A DNA stretch of 64,000 nt, taken from positions 682,001 through 746,000 of the forward strand of contig NZ_QEWO01000002.1 in NCBI RefSeq assembly GCF_003402235.1. Reading direction: 5' to 3'. Made by a program: the position numbers and the translations under genes. Shown here piece after piece: positions 18,019 to 26,266 of this stretch. Source of the DNA: Parahaliea mediterranea (lineage in GTDB: Bacteria; Pseudomonadota; Gammaproteobacteria; Pseudomonadales; Halieaceae). How positions within the stretch are numbered: the first letter of the stretch is position 1; each line of letters opens with the position of its first letter. Below the pieces are notes generated by a model. It was not told where the DNA came from. It was given only the letters and a program-made list of their open reading frames with translations, and searched no databases.

Positions 18019-18900
18019 CTGCTGGCGCAGCCACTGATTGGCCGGGTCGCCGTCGGCGTTGCCGTGCCAGAACAGGTGCCACTGCAGCGGCGGCACCGCA
18101 AAAGGCAGCGGCCGGGCCACCAGATCCACCAGCGGCAGCAACACCCGGGGCACCGTCCACAACAGGTCTGTCTGCTGGGCAATGCGGGCCGCCACCAGGT
18201 AGTTCTGCACCCGCATGGACACCCGCCGCCGCAGGTTGCGGCTGTGCAGGGCAATGTCCACCTGCCCGCGCCCACGGCGCCGGCTGGATACATGCAAGTG
18301 CTCCGCCGCCAGGTAGGCCTTCTCCGTCATCTTGCGCCGCGCCAGCGGGTGCCCCCGGCGCATGGCCACCACATAGGGCAGGCTGGCCAGCGGCGCGTGG
18401 CGCAGCTCCCGTGCGTTGAACACCGGCGCATCCAGCAGCAAATCCGAACGGCCGGCGCGCAGCTCATCGGCGGCGCTGGCCCGGTCCACATAGTAGCTGG
18501 CCACCGCCACCGTGGGGGCGGCCTGGGCCAGGGCCGCTTGCAGGCCCGGCAGCAGCAGCGACTCAGCCAGGTCATTCATGCCCAGGCGAAAGGTTTTATC
18601 CGAAGTGGCCGGGTCAAAGCGCGCCCCGGCCCCCACACTGCGCCGCAGCAGCACCAGGGCCTCGCGCACATCCGCCACCATGCGCTCCGCCACCGGCGTG
18701 GGCTGCATGCCATCGGGCGTGCGCAGGAACAGGGGGTCGTCAAAGGCCTGACGCAGGCGGCCCAGGGCATTACTCACCGCGGGCTGGGTCAGGTTGAGCT
18801 GCATGGCAACCCGGGTCACATTGCGCTCCCGGTAGAGGGCGTCGAACAGGACAAACAGGTTGAGGTCGATGTGGTCCAGGCGCACGCGGCCCTCCCTCAT
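17989..18900 (-). CDS. LysR family transcriptional regulator (NodD-like subgroup)
   Basis: A 303-residue LysR regulator. The N-terminal HTH reads NLFVLFDALYRERNVTRVAM then LTQPAVSNALGRLRQAFDDP. The effector domain starts near residue 95 (FRLGMNDLAESLLLPGL). The DHIDLNLF start is typical of the NodD/PcpR branch. Divergent from the acyl-CoA dehydrogenase gene, with an intergenic LysR-type box, so it probably controls that gene. Its 3' end overlaps the kinase gene by 30 bp in convergent orientation, which is unusual but does not touch any domain. Confidence 0.9.
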   Translation of the reverse strand: MREGRVRLDHIDLNLFVLFDALYRERNVTRVAMQLNLTQPAVSNALGRLRQAFDDPLFLRTPDGMQPTPVAERMVADVREALVLLRRSVGAGARFDPATSDKTFRLGMNDLAESLLLPGLQAALAQAAPTVAVASYYVDRASAADELRAGRSDLLLDAPVFNARELRHAPLASLPYVVAMRRGHPLARRKMTEKAYLAAEHLHVSSRRRGRGQVDIALHSRNLRRRVSMRVQNYLVAARIAQQTDLLWTVPRVLLPLVDLVARPLPFAVPPLQWHLFWHGNADGDPANQWLRQQLQALAGQLG

Positions 18901-18928
18901 GTAATAAATTTCTTGAATATTACCCCAT

Positions 18929-18951
18929 CATTAAAATCAATTTCCTTAATG
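18929..18951. promoter_or_regulatory. Candidate LysR box between LysR and acyl-CoA dehydrogenase genes
   Basis: A perfect inverted repeat CATTAA-N11-TTAATG, 29 bp upstream of the LysR start and about 107 bp upstream of the dehydrogenase start. It fits the T-N11-A pattern of LysR operators. A second, smaller dyad (ATCAA-N5-TTGAT) lies at 18986-19000. Confidence 0.6.
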
Positions 18952-19057
18952 TTGCAACAAGCGGCTAAGCTGTCTCCATTAACCCATCAACCGCATTGAT
19001 CAACGACTGACACCTTCTAGATTTCCGAGATACCCCATCCAGCACAGGACAACGCCC

Positions 19058-20281
19058 ATGTTCGAATTCAGCGACGCATCACGCCACTACCAGACCCAAC
19101 TCGCCGCCTTCATGGATGAGCACATCTACCCCAACGAGGCGGCCTATCACCGCCAACTGGCCGAATCGCCCAATCGCTTTGCCGCCCTGCCGCTGATGGA
19201 CGAACTCAAGGCCAAGGCCCGTGACGCCGGCCTGTGGAATCTGTTCATTCCGCCGTCACTGGCGGGCTTCGCCGACCACGACGGCCTTTCCAACTTCGAC
19301 TACGCACCACTGGCGGAGCAGATGGGCCGCGTGCTGTGGAGCCCCGAGGTGTTCAACTGCAACGCCCCGGACACCGGCAACATGGAAGTGTTCATGAAAT
19401 ACGGCAACGCCGAGCAGCAGGCGCAGTGGCTGCAGCCCCTGCTGGCCGGCGAGATTCGCTCGTCCTACGCCATGACCGAGCCCCAGGTGGCCTCCTCCGA
19501 CGCCACCAACATCGAACTGCGCATTGAACGCGACGGCGACGACTACGTACTGAACGGCCGCAAGTGGTTCATCACCGGTGCCATGTACGAACGCTGCAAA
19601 ATCTTTATCGTGATGGGCAAGTCCGACCCGGACAACCCCAACCGCCACCTGCAGCAAACCCAGATTCTGGTGCCCAAGGGCACCCCCGGGCTGGACGTCA
19701 TCCGCCCCCTGACCACCCTCGGCTACGACGACGCCCCCATCGGCCACGCCGAACTGCGTTTTGACAACGTGCGCGTGCCCGCCGCCAACCTGCTACTGGG
19801 CGAAGGGCGCGGCTTTGAAATTGCCCAGGGCCGCCTGGGCCCGGGCCGCATCCACCACTGCATGCGCCTGATCGGCGCCGCCCAGCGCTCACTGGAACTG
19901 GCCTGCGCCCGCGCCACGACCCGCAGCACCTTCGGCCGGGAACTGTCCCAGCACCAGTCCGTGCGCGAAGACATCGCCAAGAGCTTTGCAGAAATCGAAA
20001 TGGCGCGCCTGCTGGTGCTGAAAACCTGCAAACGCATGGACGACGTTGGCGCCAAGGGCGCCATGGACCTGATCGCCGCCAGCAAAATCAGCGTGCCGAT
20101 CATGGTGCAGACCATCATCGACCGCTGCATGCAGATTCACGGCGCCGGCGGCCTGACCGAGGATTACTGCATGGCCGAGGCCTTCAACTACGCCCGCTGG
20201 TGCCGCCAGGCCGATGGCCCTGACCAGGTCCACCAGATGGCGTTGGGGAAACAGGTGATTCGGGCTTATACCGACGAATAA
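19058..20281 (+). CDS. Acyl-CoA dehydrogenase family protein (ACAD10/11-like)
   Basis: A 407-residue FAD enzyme. Motifs in order: PLAEQMGR, YAMTEPQVASSDATNIE (FAD/acyl binding), GRKWFITGA, LGPGRIHHCMRLIGAAQRSLE, RSTFGREL, MQIHGAGGLTEDY and the C-terminal DGPDQVHQMALGKQVIR. The last motif and the overall length match the ACAD10/11-like branch rather than classic short-chain enzymes. It would oxidise an acyl-CoA to the enoyl-CoA and pass electrons to ETF; the chain substrate is not evident. It stands alone, divergent from a LysR regulator. Confidence 0.92.
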   Translation: MFEFSDASRHYQTQLAAFMDEHIYPNEAAYHRQLAESPNRFAALPLMDELKAKARDAGLWNLFIPPSLAGFADHDGLSNFDYAPLAEQMGRVLWSPEVFNCNAPDTGNMEVFMKYGNAEQQAQWLQPLLAGEIRSSYAMTEPQVASSDATNIELRIERDGDDYVLNGRKWFITGAMYERCKIFIVMGKSDPDNPNRHLQQTQILVPKGTPGLDVIRPLTTLGYDDAPIGHAELRFDNVRVPAANLLLGEGRGFEIAQGRLGPGRIHHCMRLIGAAQRSLELACARATTRSTFGRELSQHQSVREDIAKSFAEIEMARLLVLKTCKRMDDVGAKGAMDLIAASKISVPIMVQTIIDRCMQIHGAGGLTEDYCMAEAFNYARWCRQADGPDQVHQMALGKQVIRAYTDE

Positions 20282-20289
20282 ATCTCACG

Positions 20290-22392
20290 CTAGCGGTTGC
20301 AGGGCTGCACATCCCAGGCGATGAACAGCTCTGCACCCGCCTCAGTTTCAAAAACATAGTAAGGGTCAGCAGAATCCCAGAACGAGGCACCCCTATCGGT
20401 GAATAGCTGTTGATTGTCACACGTGATCGGATTGCCTCTGAGATTAACTTTCAGTGATCGAGTAACCCGATCGAAGGCACCTGACATTGACTCGACCCTG
20501 TTGCCGTAGAGGTTGATGTCATAGATCAACGGCAACGTATCAAGGACGCCCGCGCCCTGTGGTAACAGGTCATCGATGAGATTATCGCTGAGGTCTATTG
20601 TCCGTAATGACGATATCCCCCTGAGCGGGGCCATACTCTTGATCCCATTCCCAGGCAAAATCAGGTGCTGCAGGTTACCCAGCCCGTTCAGCGGCGAAAG
20701 ATCCAAATGTGAATTGCTGTTGTTGTTGGCATCACGACTGCCGTTCCAGCTTAAATCTAGTAAAGTCAGGGCATCTGCATCACGCAATGAGGAAATGTTG
20801 CGAACATTATTTTGGGGTAGCCGCACTTCTTGCAGTTGATCCAGATGTCGCAGAAATGACACATCGCTAATTGCGCCACGCCAAATATACAACTTCTGCA
20901 GCCGGCTCATTTCCGCCAGAAAAGTGAAGTCCGCATAACTCTCATCGTAAGTAGAAAATGCCTCGATATTACAGGGGCTCACTACATAACCATCCGGCAG
21001 AACACACCTTTCCTCTGGATAACTATCCTCACCAAACAGTGCTGACGGGTAAGCGAAAGATAGGGTCAGGTCCTCCAGCTGTTTAAGTCCCCGTAGAGCG
21101 TCAACCTGACTTCGTTTGTCAGTGTCGATCGTCAACGACAAGGTTTTCAGTCGTAACAGGTCTTCAAGGGTGACTAGCTCGGTCACTGGATTATCGCTCA
21201 GTCTCAGTTCCTGCAGGTTGGTAAGCGCCGCCAGAGCTGATATGTCCTGAATTTTGTTTCCGTACAGCACCAAGCTTTTCAGGGAAGGCATTTGCGCCAA
21301 GGGGCCAATATCAGCAATGCCAGAGGTGATATAACGTAGCCTTTCCAGCTTTGACATAGCCGGACTATTGGCCAAATGGCGCAGCATTTCATCCGCGGAG
21401 ATACTGCTCCAGTTTCTAGATAAATCGAGTACCCTAAGTTGATTCATACCGTCAAAAAAAGCGGGGTCATCTACGTTTGAATCGGTCAGCACGAGCTCCC
21501 GCAATTGCACTAATGCACTCAAATATTCAACGTCGTTCCAAACACTTCTATTCAGGTTTAAGCGCTTCAATCTGCTTAACTCTGCGATGGGCCGTGCACT
21601 GTCGATTCGCACATAGGGTAACTCGAGCACCGTGAGCTGCTTCAGGTGTCGTATGAATTCAACCGGGATCGCTGCGTCTTCGTTGTTGAAGGTGTGCCCC
21701 AGATCACCATACAACTTAAGAGTTCGCAGTCCTGTGAGCATCTCGAGCGCGGAAAAGTCGATACCACAATCTTGCATTGACGACTTACACCAAAGCTCAG
21801 CTTGCAAGGTACGCAGCGAAGAAAACTTGTCCAGACCAGCAAAAGACGAAATGCGCCAGTTGTAGGGCAGGCTGGGAGGCTCTTGGACTACTGATGGGTC
21901 TTCGGCACAAACCAGCTCAGTTAATTGCTCAGCGTAAGTAATGCCCTGACTCGCGAAATTCAGACAGGCTCGCAACTCATCATCGTCAACACCTTGTAAA
22001 GCCCTGTCAATCTGCGTCCAGTTGGCTGGAGCCCTGGCAAAGAGCGGTGTCAGGAAAAATACCTCATCATCCGCATCTAATAACGACATGAGCGCCGGGT
22101 TCGAACCGAAGCCCGAGGTAGTCAGGCGACATGATCCACGCTTGCCGCCACACAAGCCTCTCTCCCGCTTCTGCCAGCCCTTGAAGTAATATCCTTCATT
22201 GGGCACAGCAAGAAAGTCTTCATCAAACGACGTGCTGTTCACCGTTACTTTGCAATGCTCACTAGGCTCGCACCGAAAGTTTCCTGCCTCGGTTTGCACG
22301 TAGCCGCCAACGGGAACATCGATTGAAATCTTGCACCCGGTCAACACGAGAAACAGCAGAGATGTTATTGCGTTCTGGATTCTCAAACCCAC
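20290..22392 (-). CDS. Leucine-rich-repeat lipoprotein
   Basis: A 700-residue exported protein. The lipobox LVLTGC places the acylated Cys near residue 20. Residues about 25-115 resemble a divergent InlB B-repeat (GYYFKGWQKRERGLCGG ... FFLTPLF). From about residue 180 onward there are some 14 internalin-type LRRs (LRTLKLYGD, LRELVLTDSNVDD, LTLLDLSWN, LRTIDLSDNLIDDL). A Cys-bearing C-terminal cap (NPITCDNQ ... QPCNR) follows. Starts are GTG 22392 or TTG 22386, near an AGGGGG site. G+C is visibly lower than in neighbours, which suggests horizontal transfer. Probably a surface binding protein; the ligand is unknown. It lies alone, convergent with the acyl-CoA dehydrogenase gene. Confidence 0.85.
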   Translation of the reverse strand: MGLRIQNAITSLLFLVLTGCKISIDVPVGGYVQTEAGNFRCEPSEHCKVTVNSTSFDEDFLAVPNEGYYFKGWQKRERGLCGGKRGSCRLTTSGFGSNPALMSLLDADDEVFFLTPLFARAPANWTQIDRALQGVDDDELRACLNFASQGITYAEQLTELVCAEDPSVVQEPPSLPYNWRISSFAGLDKFSSLRTLQAELWCKSSMQDCGIDFSALEMLTGLRTLKLYGDLGHTFNNEDAAIPVEFIRHLKQLTVLELPYVRIDSARPIAELSRLKRLNLNRSVWNDVEYLSALVQLRELVLTDSNVDDPAFFDGMNQLRVLDLSRNWSSISADEMLRHLANSPAMSKLERLRYITSGIADIGPLAQMPSLKSLVLYGNKIQDISALAALTNLQELRLSDNPVTELVTLEDLLRLKTLSLTIDTDKRSQVDALRGLKQLEDLTLSFAYPSALFGEDSYPEERCVLPDGYVVSPCNIEAFSTYDESYADFTFLAEMSRLQKLYIWRGAISDVSFLRHLDQLQEVRLPQNNVRNISSLRDADALTLLDLSWNGSRDANNNSNSHLDLSPLNGLGNLQHLILPGNGIKSMAPLRGISSLRTIDLSDNLIDDLLPQGAGVLDTLPLIYDINLYGNRVESMSGAFDRVTRSLKVNLRGNPITCDNQQLFTDRGASFWDSADPYYVFETEAGAELFIAWDVQPCNR

Positions 22393-22626
22393 CCCCTAAA
22401 CTACACTTTTTGCGAGCCCGCATTAAACCCTAGCGATAATTAGAATTCAAAAAAATAAAAAGCGGGCACTCAATTCGCTGGGACATGCATACCACTGCGA
22501 ATTACGTGGAGGCGATAGTAAGAGCACTGCGCGTAAGCCTGTAGCGGCCAACCCTGCTGTCAGCTAGAGGGGTATTGGTTGCTTTGTTCATTTTGGGGCA
22601 GCAATGCGCTGCCCAGCTTAGCTAAA
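22393..22626. other. AT-richer intergenic stretch
   Basis: A 234-bp gap of lower G+C between the LRR lipoprotein and the PEBP gene. It holds an A-rich stretch near 22450 and a perfect 7-bp hairpin (GGGCAGC-AATGC-GCTGCCC, 22596-22614) that lacks a T-tract. It probably contains the LRR gene promoter and the foreign-DNA boundary. Confidence 0.4.
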
Positions 22627-23115
22627 TCAAGCGTTCTGGTCGCGCTGGTAACTCCCCACCAGCCGGTTGATCCCCAGCACATGGGGCTCCACTTTGGCCA
22701 GGAAGTCCCACAATTCCAGCCCCTCGGGCAGATTCAGTTCGCTGTCCAGGGCCACCACCCAGAAGTAGTACAGGTGGGTGCCGTGGCCGGGCGGCGGCAT
22801 GGGGCCGCCGTAGCCGGTGTTACCGAAGTCGTTTTTGCCGGCGGTGTAGTCGCTGCAACCCTCCGGCAATTCGGTGACGGTGGCGGGCAGGTTGTAGAGC
22901 ACCCAATGCACAAAGCCGTAGGTGCCGCGTGGGCTGATGAGGGGCGCGTCGGGGTCGTGACAGAATACCGCCAGGGATTGCGTGCCATCGGGAATGTTAT
23001 TGAAGCGCAGTGCCGGGGATACATCCTCCCCCTCGCCGGTGTGTTTGGCGGGAATGGCGCCGCCGGCGCTGAAGGCGGAGCTGATAATGCTGATATCGGA
23101 AAGCGCGAAGCCCAT
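22627..23115 (-). CDS. YbhB/YbcL family PEBP (Raf kinase inhibitor-like) protein
   Basis: A 162-residue cytoplasmic phosphatidylethanolamine-binding-protein fold. Signature blocks are DVSPALRFNNIPDGTQSLAVFCHDPDAP (residues about 30-57), YGFVHWVLYNLP and GYGGPMPPPGHGTHLYYFWV with the ligand-pocket His residues. The length matches bacterial YbhB/YbcL proteins. The biochemical role of bacterial members is unsettled. Transcribed in the same direction as the MFS gene but separated from it by a strong terminator hairpin. Confidence 0.93.
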   Translation of the reverse strand: MGFALSDISIISSAFSAGGAIPAKHTGEGEDVSPALRFNNIPDGTQSLAVFCHDPDAPLISPRGTYGFVHWVLYNLPATVTELPEGCSDYTAGKNDFGNTGYGGPMPPPGHGTHLYYFWVVALDSELNLPEGLELWDFLAKVEPHVLGINRLVGSYQRDQNA

Positions 23116-23169
23116 GGGGTTACCTCTAGTGGCTGATGAACACGGCCCACAAGACTAGCAAAGGAAGGC

Positions 23170-23192
23170 GCCCCGCGGCCATGCCGCGGGGC
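23170..23192 (-). terminator. Terminator after MFS transporter gene
   Basis: A 10-bp GC-rich stem (GCCCCGCGGC / GCCGCGGGGC) with a 3-nt loop, 13 bp past the MFS stop on the minus strand, followed by a pyrimidine-rich CGCCTTCCTTTG stretch. Confidence 0.7.
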
Positions 23193-23204
23193 GTGTTGGC
23201 TGGC

Positions 23205-24470
23205 TCAGGAGCCGGCGACCACCGGCGGTGGCAGGGCGGGCTCTTTTACCTCGCTCCAGTCGGGGCGGCTGAGCCCTTCGGCGTAGCGGTACAGCACCCA
23301 CACCAGCCCGCAGAGCAGGAACATGGCGCCGAACAGCACCGGGCCGCTCCACAGTTCCAGCACGATGCCCCCCGCCAGCGGCGCCAGCGACCAGCCCAGC
23401 GAGTAGAAGGACGAGGCGCCAAAGTAGCTGCCGCGCAGGTGATCCGGCGCCATCTGGTCGATCTGCACACTCATGGTGGGGAACAGTATGGCCTCTGCCA
23501 CGCTCACCACGAAGGTGGCGCCCAGCCAGCCGTAGATGAACGTCACCGGGTTGAGCGCCACCCACAACTGCCCCGCCGCCAGAATCACCAGGCCGATGAC
23601 AATGCGCTGGTTGGTCGGCATGCCGGACATCAGCGACAGCAGCGGAAACTGCAACACAATCACGGTGACCGCATTCACCAGGATCAGGCTGGAAATCAGC
23701 GCCACGAGGTTGGGCGCCTCGGCCCGGGTCAAGTATTGCACCAGGGACGAATCCATCTGCGCATAGATGAACAGCGCCAGCACGTTGGCGAGGATAACCA
23801 CCAGGAACATGTGATCGCGGCGCAGCACTGCCAGGGTGCCACGGAAGGAGGCCGTGCGATCACGCCGCTGCCGCGCCTGCCGCCCGCTGGCGGTGTGGGC
23901 AAAGGCCCACACAAAGGCCAGGTTCAGGGCCAGGTAGCTCAGAGCGGTGAGCCCAAAGGTGGACTGCTGGGCAGACAGCCCTGCCCAAACACCCACTATC
24001 GGCCCCATGGCGGCTCCCGCATTAATCAGGAAGTAACGCAGTTGCAGCGCCAGTTCCCGCTGGCGGCGCTCCTTCAGCAGGTCGCCGATCAACGCGCTGG
24101 AGGGCGGCTCCCAGATGGCCCGGCCAATGGAACACAGGGTCATGGCGGCCACAAAGGCCGGCAGACTTTCGGCAAAGGCCAGCACCGCAAAAGCCAGGGT
24201 ATTGATGGCTGTGCCCGCCAGCAGAATGCTGCGCCGCCCGTGCCGATCCGACAGCGCCCCCACGTAGAAGCCGAGCACCGCCGCCCCCACCGCCGAGGCG
24301 CTGAGGATCAAACCGATCTGGGCGGCGCCCAGGTTGAATTTTTCATACAGCAGGATCGCCAGGAAGGGCCACACCATGAAGTAGGTGCCGCGCCCGAAGA
24401 AGCTGCCCACCAGAATGATCCACACCAATGGCGGAAATGCCCGCAATTGCCGCCACGCTTGCCATTTCAT
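23205..24470 (-). CDS. MFS transporter (DHA1-like exporter)
   Basis: A 421-residue, 12-span major facilitator. Motif A between TM2 and TM3 reads GALSDRHGRRS (residues about 66-76), and the central loop (about 200-215) carries the RQARQRRDR basic cluster. The N-terminus is short and the C-terminus is a proline-rich tail. Family members with this profile (MdtG/MdtH-like) export drugs or metabolites by proton antiport. No linked regulator or substrate enzyme is visible, so the substrate is unknown. Confidence 0.9.
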   Translation of the reverse strand: MKWQAWRQLRAFPPLVWIILVGSFFGRGTYFMVWPFLAILLYEKFNLGAAQIGLILSASAVGAAVLGFYVGALSDRHGRRSILLAGTAINTLAFAVLAFAESLPAFVAAMTLCSIGRAIWEPPSSALIGDLLKERRQRELALQLRYFLINAGAAMGPIVGVWAGLSAQQSTFGLTALSYLALNLAFVWAFAHTASGRQARQRRDRTASFRGTLAVLRRDHMFLVVILANVLALFIYAQMDSSLVQYLTRAEAPNLVALISSLILVNAVTVIVLQFPLLSLMSGMPTNQRIVIGLVILAAGQLWVALNPVTFIYGWLGATFVVSVAEAILFPTMSVQIDQMAPDHLRGSYFGASSFYSLGWSLAPLAGGIVLELWSGPVLFGAMFLLCGLVWVLYRYAEGLSRPDWSEVKEPALPPPVVAGS

Positions 24471-24596
24471 TGTTGTTCCCTCCCATTCGAATGGCTGTTT
24501 TGTTGTGCGTTGTTGTAAGTGATTGTTCGTTGAACCAGGTTGTCGTTAACTGCCGATCGCCATCGCGTTTTTCGCAAATCCAGACGCCAAAAAAGC

Positions 24597-24630
24597 AGAA
24601 AACCCGGAAGGACGGCCTTCCGGGTTTTCT
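24597..24630 (-). terminator. Strong intrinsic terminator, minus strand
   Basis: A perfect 15-bp stem (AGAAAACCCGGAAGG / CCTTCCGGGTTTTCT) with a 4-nt loop. On the minus strand it is followed by TGCTTTTTTGG, a proper U-tract. It ends a transcript coming from the 24680-24820 side, not the MFS gene, which starts downstream. Confidence 0.85.
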
Positions 24631-24679
24631 GAAGAGAAAAGGAGGAAGGCGTTACACCTTCCTCTGCTGTGAGCTCGGG

Positions 24680-24820
24680 TCAGGTGTTCAGTGGCGCTTT
24701 AAAGCCCACGGGGCGCATCTTCTGCACCGGTACGCTGAACGCACTTCGACACAGATAAGCCGCCACGGACAGCGAGTGCTGCCAGCGACAAATGCTTTGT
24801 TTGTGTTGGGTGCGGTTCAT
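24680..24820 (-). CDS. Candidate 46-residue small protein (or small RNA)
   Basis: An ATG at 24820 with a weak AGGT 7 bp upstream opens a 46-codon frame (starts MNRTQHKQ, ends KAPLNT) that stops 50 bp before a strong U-tracted terminator. The product would be basic, with no clear signal or TM segment. Another small stem (AGGAAGG-N7-CCTTCCT) sits between stop and terminator. Something is clearly transcribed here; whether it is this peptide or a small RNA cannot be told from one genome. Confidence 0.4.
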   Translation of the reverse strand: MNRTQHKQSICRWQHSLSVAAYLCRSAFSVPVQKMRPVGFKAPLNT

Positions 24821-24993
24821 GGAACGACCTGATCAATCGATATTCAGACAGGCTAGCTTAGCCGTATTCCACAGCGGCGCAATGACAAGCAGCGCCAACT
24901 ATTCCCATTCCACAGGATGTCGCGCAGGCGCGTCTGCGCCATTGGGCAAGCGAGGCGCAGACGTAGCGCCGGCAAACCGCTCGTCTCTTTACC

Positions 24994-25029
24994 CTTCCCT
25001 GCGCTCTTCCCTGCGCCCTTCCCTGTGCC
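24994..25029 (+). repeat. 12-bp tandem repeat (3 copies)
   Basis: Three units of the form CTTCCCTGCGCC/T, intergenic, just upstream of the DUF2975 operon promoter region. Confidence 0.8.
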
Positions 25030-25037
25030 TTCCCCTA

Positions 25038-25065
25038 TTGACAACAATCAAATATAGGATACATT
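25038..25065 (+). promoter_or_regulatory. Candidate sigma-70 promoter of the DUF2975 operon
   Basis: A perfect TTGACA hexamer at 25038-25043, then 16 bp, then TACATT at 25060-25065, about 42 bp before the DUF2975 ATG, in locally AT-rich DNA. Confidence 0.5.
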
Positions 25066-25106
25066 TATTATTGTTTTACATTAATTTATTGCGAGAGACA
25101 CGTCCT

Positions 25107-25643
25107 ATGGTGCACCCGAACAGAATTCGCACGGTCAGCCAGTTCATGCGGCACTTGTGCCTGCTGCTGCTGATTGCGCTGCCTTTTTACCTGGCTCATC
25201 ACTGGTTGCTGCCGGTGGCGGCATGGATCGACGGCATGCCCTTTGACGCCGGCCGCACGCCGCTCTCCGACTGGCCACCGGCACCGGCAAAATCCATCGC
25301 CGGTATATTGCTGACGTTTCTTCCCGGCAGTTGCGTGGCGCTGGCCCTGTGGCGCCTGCGCCAGCTGTTCACGCTTTATGCCCAGGGCATCTACTTCGCC
25401 GACGACAACGTGGCGCTGTACACCCGCCTGTCCAACTACGCCCTGGCCTTTGTGCTGCTGGTGATGCTGGCCAAATCCGCCATCAGCGTATTGCTGTCTT
25501 ACGACGGCCCGGCCCCGCACATTTCGGTGAGCTTTACCCATGCCCATCTATTCGCCCTGTTCGGCGCGCTGGTGCTGAAGGTCATCACCTGGGTGATGGC
25601 GGCCGCAGCCAGCCTCGAACGCGAAAACCAGTCGTTTGTCTAG
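25107..25643 (+). CDS. DUF2975 family membrane protein
   Basis: A 178-residue inner-membrane protein with four hydrophobic spans (residues about 17-38, 62-82, 110-130 and 145-165). The YFADDNVALYTRLSNYAL stretch between TM2 and TM3 matches the conserved core of DUF2975 proteins. It is followed after 9 bp by a small Cro/CI-type HTH gene, the usual partner of DUF2975 in many bacteria. Such pairs are thought to sense or regulate something at the membrane, but no function is proven. The ATG at 25107 has a GAGAG site about 10 bp upstream. Confidence 0.8.
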   Translation: MVHPNRIRTVSQFMRHLCLLLLIALPFYLAHHWLLPVAAWIDGMPFDAGRTPLSDWPPAPAKSIAGILLTFLPGSCVALALWRLRQLFTLYAQGIYFADDNVALYTRLSNYALAFVLLVMLAKSAISVLLSYDGPAPHISVSFTHAHLFALFGALVLKVITWVMAAAASLERENQSFV

Positions 25644-25652
25644 GAGGGCGCC

Positions 25653-25880
25653 ATGCCGATCATCGTGCGCCTTGATGTGCAGCTGTCGCTGAAAAAAATG
25701 AAATCCAAGGAATTGGCCCGGCGGATAGGCATCAGTGAGCAGAATCTGTCGCTGTTGAAGTCCGGCAAGGTCAAAGGTGTCAGGTTTGAAACGCTGGAGA
25801 AAATCTGCGCCGAGCTCGACTGCCAACCCGGAGACATTCTGGAATACAGCAGTTCTTCACCTACTGACAATGAGGACTAA
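25653..25880 (+). CDS. Small Cro/CI-type HTH regulator (YozG-like)
   Basis: A 75-residue DNA-binding protein that is almost only a helix-turn-helix: KELARRIGISEQNLSLLKSG then FETLEKICAELDCQPGDILEY. The strong AGGAGGG site 4-5 bp before the ATG fixes the start. It is the standard partner of DUF2975 membrane proteins and probably autoregulates the operon. A short acidic tail (SSSSPTDNED) follows the fold. Confidence 0.9.
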   Translation: MPIIVRLDVQLSLKKMKSKELARRIGISEQNLSLLKSGKVKGVRFETLEKICAELDCQPGDILEYSSSSPTDNED

Positions 25881-25884
25881 GCCT

Positions 25885-26175
25885 ATGAACAAACGCATCA
25901 CAGCCCTGCTTTTTACAGGGATCTGTACGGGTCTCGGCACCCTGGCACTCAACAGCCAGGCCGGCGACCCGGCAGGCATGAGCCAGTGCCTTGCCCTGGC
26001 CCCGCCCGGGGAGACCTTCTCGGTGTCCCTGCAAATGGACGTTGATACCCAGTCCAGCCCGCTGACTAAAACCGGCGGATTCAGTGTCAGCAACGGCGCG
26101 GATGCAGCCGCGGCTGATGCCACCCAGGCAGCCTTCCAGCCGATGATTGATTGCCTGGCGGCGCTGTTCGAATAA
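25885..26175 (+). CDS. Small secreted protein of unknown function
   Basis: A 96-residue protein with a signal peptide (KRITALLFTGICTGLGTLAL ... SQAG). The mature part of about 70 residues has two Cys (SQCLALAPPG and MIDCLAALFE), which could form one disulfide, and an alanine/aspartate-rich middle. The GAGGA ribosome site overlaps the stop of the HTH gene, so this is the third gene of the DUF2975/HTH operon. I do not recognise a family. A strong hairpin follows the stop. Confidence 0.7.
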   Translation: MNKRITALLFTGICTGLGTLALNSQAGDPAGMSQCLALAPPGETFSVSLQMDVDTQSSPLTKTGGFSVSNGADAAAADATQAAFQPMIDCLAALFE

Positions 26176-26180
26176 TCTGC

Positions 26181-26219
26181 AAAAAAAAGCCCGGCCTGAT
26201 CGGTATCAGGCCGGGCTTT
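26181..26219. terminator. Bidirectional intrinsic terminator (small operon / sodB)
   Basis: A 15-bp stem (AAAGCCCGGCCTGAT / ATCAGGCCGGGCTTT) with a CGGT loop. On the minus strand it is followed by eight T, so it ends sodB transcripts. On the plus strand it closes the DUF2975 operon. Confidence 0.88.
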
Positions 26220-26266
26220 GCATCACTTGCCGGTCAGCGATGTGATGCCGGTGCCTGGCGCACCAA

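Larger units (their letters stand above)
24471..25106. other. 636-bp region with a small orphan transcription unit
   Basis: Between the MFS gene and the DUF2975 operon. It holds a strong minus-strand terminator (24597-24630), a 46-residue candidate gene (24680-24820), a 12-bp tandem repeat (24994-25029) and a candidate plus-strand promoter (25038-25065). The remainder shows nothing I can assign. Confidence 0.6.

Noticed and set aside
22596-22614. 7-bp hairpin near the PEBP gene end
   Set aside because: No U-tract on either strand; not listed as a terminator.
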